Shown here: piece by piece, positions 19,483-21,946 of the stretch | How the letters are laid out: every line of letters starts with the position of its first letter | Position numbering within the stretch: position 1 is the stretch's first letter | DNA from: Gnetum montanum | Lineage: Eukaryota > Streptophyta > Gnetopsida > Gnetales > Gnetaceae | Length of the DNA: 21,946 nt | Direction of reading: 5' to 3' | Assembly (NCBI GenBank): GCA_015680685.1 | Contig: MNCI01020745.1 | Span: 609,128 to 631,073, forward strand | Program-made: the position numbers and the translations under genes | The notes under the pieces: model-generated | The model's input: the letters and a program-made list of their open reading frames with translations, nothing else | Told to the model about the DNA's origin: nothing | Database searches by the model: none

Positions 19483-21247
19483 TTTCTTTCTATTGCATTT
19501 TGAGTCTCTCATGAACGTCCCTCTCACTTTGGGTTTTGCTCATTATCACAAGGCTATGTGCTTCCCATGGCTTAGATGTGGATTTATGAAATGCCTAGGT
19601 TTACTATATGGATGATTGATGTTAGTATTTTATTGAGGTCTTGTATGCTCCTTCTAGACCAGTTTTGATGTGGTCTTTGCTTTGATGCTCTCTTATGCTT
19701 TTGGTTCAATTACCCTTGATACAAATCATTTGGTGTTGTGTTCCCTCTTTGTGGCTTGGTTGTGTTTTCCCTAGGCTTTGTGGCATCATTGCCTTAGATG
19801 TTAAGATCTATCTTAAGATATTTTTATATGGATTGATGTTTTCCAGACCTCTTGGGATAGGTCATTATTAATTTTGTTCTATTTCGAGACCTCACCTCTC
19901 TTGTTGAGTGTCTTCTTCACAGATCGCATCTTCTTTGAGGATGGTTTTAGCAATGCATATTGAAACCTCTTATTGTTGAGACCTTAGTCCTAGTTGGCAA
20001 CTGGTGTTTATAGTTGGGTACTTTTGTTGATTATGGACTTTCGGAATTTTGAAGGTATTCTAGTTCATCCTCATTAGTGTGTCTCATGCTCATTTCTTTT
20101 GTGTAAGTATATCTAAATTACTTGCATAGTTTTTACATGATCCTGCCCTTTGTGGTATTTTCAGATTGTTATATCTTATTATTTTTTATGATGCTCAGTG
20201 AATGCATTTGATGGCTAGTGTGCTGTACATGATTCTTGGTAACTCTTTTGTTTACAAGCTATTATCTCGACCTTGTAGGCAACACAGGTATAGAGAGATT
20301 GAGATAGTTAGAGACCTTACTTAATTATGTGAGTACTATGTCTTTGAAGAAGATATGTATTCTTGAGATCTCAATGAGTTAGTTACTTAGTCTCAAATTT
20401 CTGACATTAGGTTGTGAATTTATTAACACTAATGTTGTAATTGAACAACAAGTGCATCATTATTTTTTTTAACCTCGCAATGTTTTGGGTGGGTACTTAT
20501 AGAGGACTATGGTCAGTTTTGGATTCCTTCAAATATGTGGGTGGGCAAAAGACATGGAACAATTTCCTTGGTTATGCCAAATATTGATGGCCCAAGAGTA
20601 GCTAATAACTTGAGGTTTCACTATGGTAGGTGATGCATCTTGAAATGAAATTTTTACATTTTTCATTCATTGCATTCACATCATGCTTCACTAGTTTCAA
20701 TACTAGTATTTAGTGGCCATGGTGTTTTAGTTGGTAGTATGTGTGCTAAGATAGGTTTTTAGTACAAAATGGTGCAATTAAAATTTGGATAGTACATCCT
20801 TTAGCCTCCTAGGCTTGGTGATGAGTGGCAAGGTACCCCTACACTCAACCATACGAATACGAGCATGCACACGCGATCCGGTCGAACTCCGTAGACTAAA
20901 TGCCTTAACACCACAAGAAACACTTGGGGTTAATCGTTCGTTGTCTTCCCAGGCTTGCTTGTAAGTGTCATGGTGTATGGTTAAGCAAGTCTGAGGTATG
21001 TGATTTTTTTGGTATTTTCAGGTTTATCTTCTATGCTATCAGAGGAAAGGGTTGAGAAACTAAGCTAACTCTAACTAATGTCCTAAGTCTAAATTAACTA
21101 GCGTCAGCATCCGTTCCCACTTACCGGACACACCCTGAACTATGCAACTGTGGCTTACCAAACGCTAATCGTTACTGGGATCACCACACGTAACGCAAGT
21201 GCTCAAAGTGGTCGTACTGAGGCACCTATTTAGCTTAAGTGTGATAA

Positions 21248-21530
21248 GCAGCCGATTCCTTAGCTAGCCGTACACACCCGTGGGTGCTCGTAACTAAGTC
21301 GTACTTATCACACGTTCTAGCCTAGCAATGAGCAGCCGATTTCTCAACTAGCCGTACACATCGAACTACTACTGGGATTACCAAGCGCAGAATCCTGGAA
21401 TACGCTACTAGGTTACCAAGCAGCCAATGCTCGTAATTGAGTCGTACTCATGCATTGCGTCAAGCAGCTGATTCCTTAACTAGCCGTACACGTCCGTAGA
21501 CGCTCGTAATCAAGTTGTACTTGAATGCAC
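21248..21530 (-). repeat. Imperfect tandem repeats inside the - strand LTR
   Basis: On the + strand, GCAGCCGATT or GCAGCTGATT starts at 21248, 21332 and 21464. Each is followed by CTAGCCGTACAC (21264, 21348, 21480). GCTCGTAA..AAGT.GTACT recurs about 21287, 21429 and 21502. Spacings are about 84 and 132 bases. The block is absent from the gypsy 5' LTR and explains the length difference. Confidence 0.75.
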
Positions 21531-21770
21531 TAGGAAAGCAGTAAATAAAAGCAATAAATGAAGCCACATGCTGCAAGGTTTATCCAATAAAGTTTGTCTT
21601 TATTGCCGTACACACCTTGGGTTCAGGTTACAAGCTGCTCGAATAAAGAGCCGTTCACTCTAGGACTCCTACTGCGGGCACATGGGAAAAATTCTAACTC
21701 TGGAGTGATCAATCTGCCAGAGCTTTGCTACTTCTAGCCAGGATTTGGAAATGAAGGGAGTGCCGCCTCT

Positions 21771-21778
21771 TATTTATA
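21771..21778 (-). promoter_or_regulatory. TATA box of the - strand LTR
   Basis: Read on the - strand, CTATAAATAAGAG contains TATAAATA 168 bases from the LTR start, matching the position of the box in the other LTR. It sets the orientation of this LTR as - strand. Confidence 0.7.
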
Positions 21779-21789
21779 GATATGGTGGT

Positions 21790-21922
21790 GGGACGCGATA
21801 TCGCGTACGTGATATCGCAGGAGAAGATGCGATATCGTGGCGGCCGCGATATCGTGTACGCGATATCGCAGGAGGAGATGCGATATCGTGGCGGCCGCGA
21901 TATCGCATACGCGATATCGCGG
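21790..21922 (-). repeat. Array of eight GATATC palindrome units upstream of the TATA box
   Basis: Eight copies of a YGYGATATCRYR-like unit, several of them the perfect 12-base palindrome CGCGATATCGCG, are spaced 13 to 21 bases apart. Longer units repeat around GGCGGCCGCGATATCG and CAGGAG(A/G)AGATG. The left-edge fragment keeps three copies, and the 5' LTR of the gypsy element keeps two decayed ones. The position in U3 just upstream of the promoter suggests binding sites, by inference only. Confidence 0.85.
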
Positions 21923-21946
21923 CCCAGTGCATGTCGCGTCTCATCA

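Larger units (their letters stand above)
18134..20818. other. Noncoding flank, decayed retroelement DNA, with microsatellite
   Basis: No gene recognised on either strand. The first part is presumably the 3' untranslated region of the older gypsy element. A primer-site-like motif lies at 18731 and a TG microsatellite at 19405. From about 19500 to 20300 the + strand is T- and G-rich with many TTTTGATG and CTTGTTGAG words, but no frame resembles a protein. A weak similarity, ATGTACTATC, occurs just outside the LTR ends at 9395 and (reverse) near 20790. Confidence 0.5.
20819..21946 (-). mobile_element. Complete 1128-bp LTR on the - strand, same family
   Basis: On the - strand it begins TGATGAG (21946) and ends CTCATCA (20819). 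It aligns with the gypsy 5' LTR (2920-3507 plus 9116-9357) through U3, the TATA region, the GTGCCCGCAGTAGGAGTC block, GACCACTTTGAGCA, and the end with GGGGTACCT. It is about 300 bp longer because of internal tandem repeats (21248-21530). It is much richer in G+C and CpG than the rest of the window, so it is younger or belongs to a less decayed subfamily. No clear tRNA-Asp site follows its end, so it may be a solo LTR or the 3' LTR of an element lying mainly to the right. Confidence 0.8.

Noticed and set aside
19388-19615. 75-codon frame with a long Val-Cys repeat
   Set aside because: It is a translation of the TG microsatellite, not a gene.
21790-21922. GATATC array as a CRISPR-like or satellite array
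   Set aside because: Units are short palindromes without regular unique spacers, and they lie within an LTR upstream of its TATA box, with fewer copies at the same place in relatives.

Overview
The window looks like intergenic, repeat-rich DNA from a seed plant with a large genome. It contains a plant-type L1 LINE (DUF4283-like ORF1, zf-RVT at the ORF2 end), an Athila/Tat-like Ty3/gypsy element with a tRNA-Asp primer site, and heavy decay by stop codons. A gymnosperm is possible, but nothing here proves it. I see no host gene, tRNA, rRNA or CRISPR array.

The structure is a nest of transposable elements in at least three layers. (1) The oldest layer is the integrase end of a gypsy-type pol gene on the + strand. 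It survives as two pieces, about 2575-2919 and 17819-18133. (2) A gypsy element was inserted into that integrase at 2920-17813, flanked by the 5-bp duplication ACAAC (2915-2919 and 17814-17818). Removing the element and one ACAAC rejoins the integrase at a codon boundary and rebuilds its conserved motif, which independently confirms the ends. The gypsy element has a 5' LTR, a decayed tRNA-Asp primer site at 9359, gag (9576 to about 12006), protease, RT, RNase H and integrase (to about 15640), a 1.8-kb noncoding spacer and a short 3' LTR (17448-17813). (3) A complete L1 LINE (3508-9098) was inserted into the gypsy 5' LTR, with a perfect 17-bp target duplication. It is the youngest layer, with only four obvious coding lesions.

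The gypsy LTR family has 7-bp terminal inverted repeats, TGATGAG...CTCATCA. Two further relatives lie on the - strand at the window edges: a fragment at 1-80 and a complete 1128-bp LTR at 20819-21946. The latter has a TATA box, an array of GATATCG palindromes upstream of it, and internal tandem repeats. The flanks at 81-2570 and 18134-20818 have no recognisable genes. They hold a G-rich tract, a (TG)38 microsatellite and a possible tRNA-iMet primer site.

No element here can move by itself. The gypsy and host coding regions are full of in-frame stops. Catalytic acidic residues of protease and of both integrases have changed to Asn or Lys by G-to-A changes, as expected from long-term cytosine methylation and deamination.
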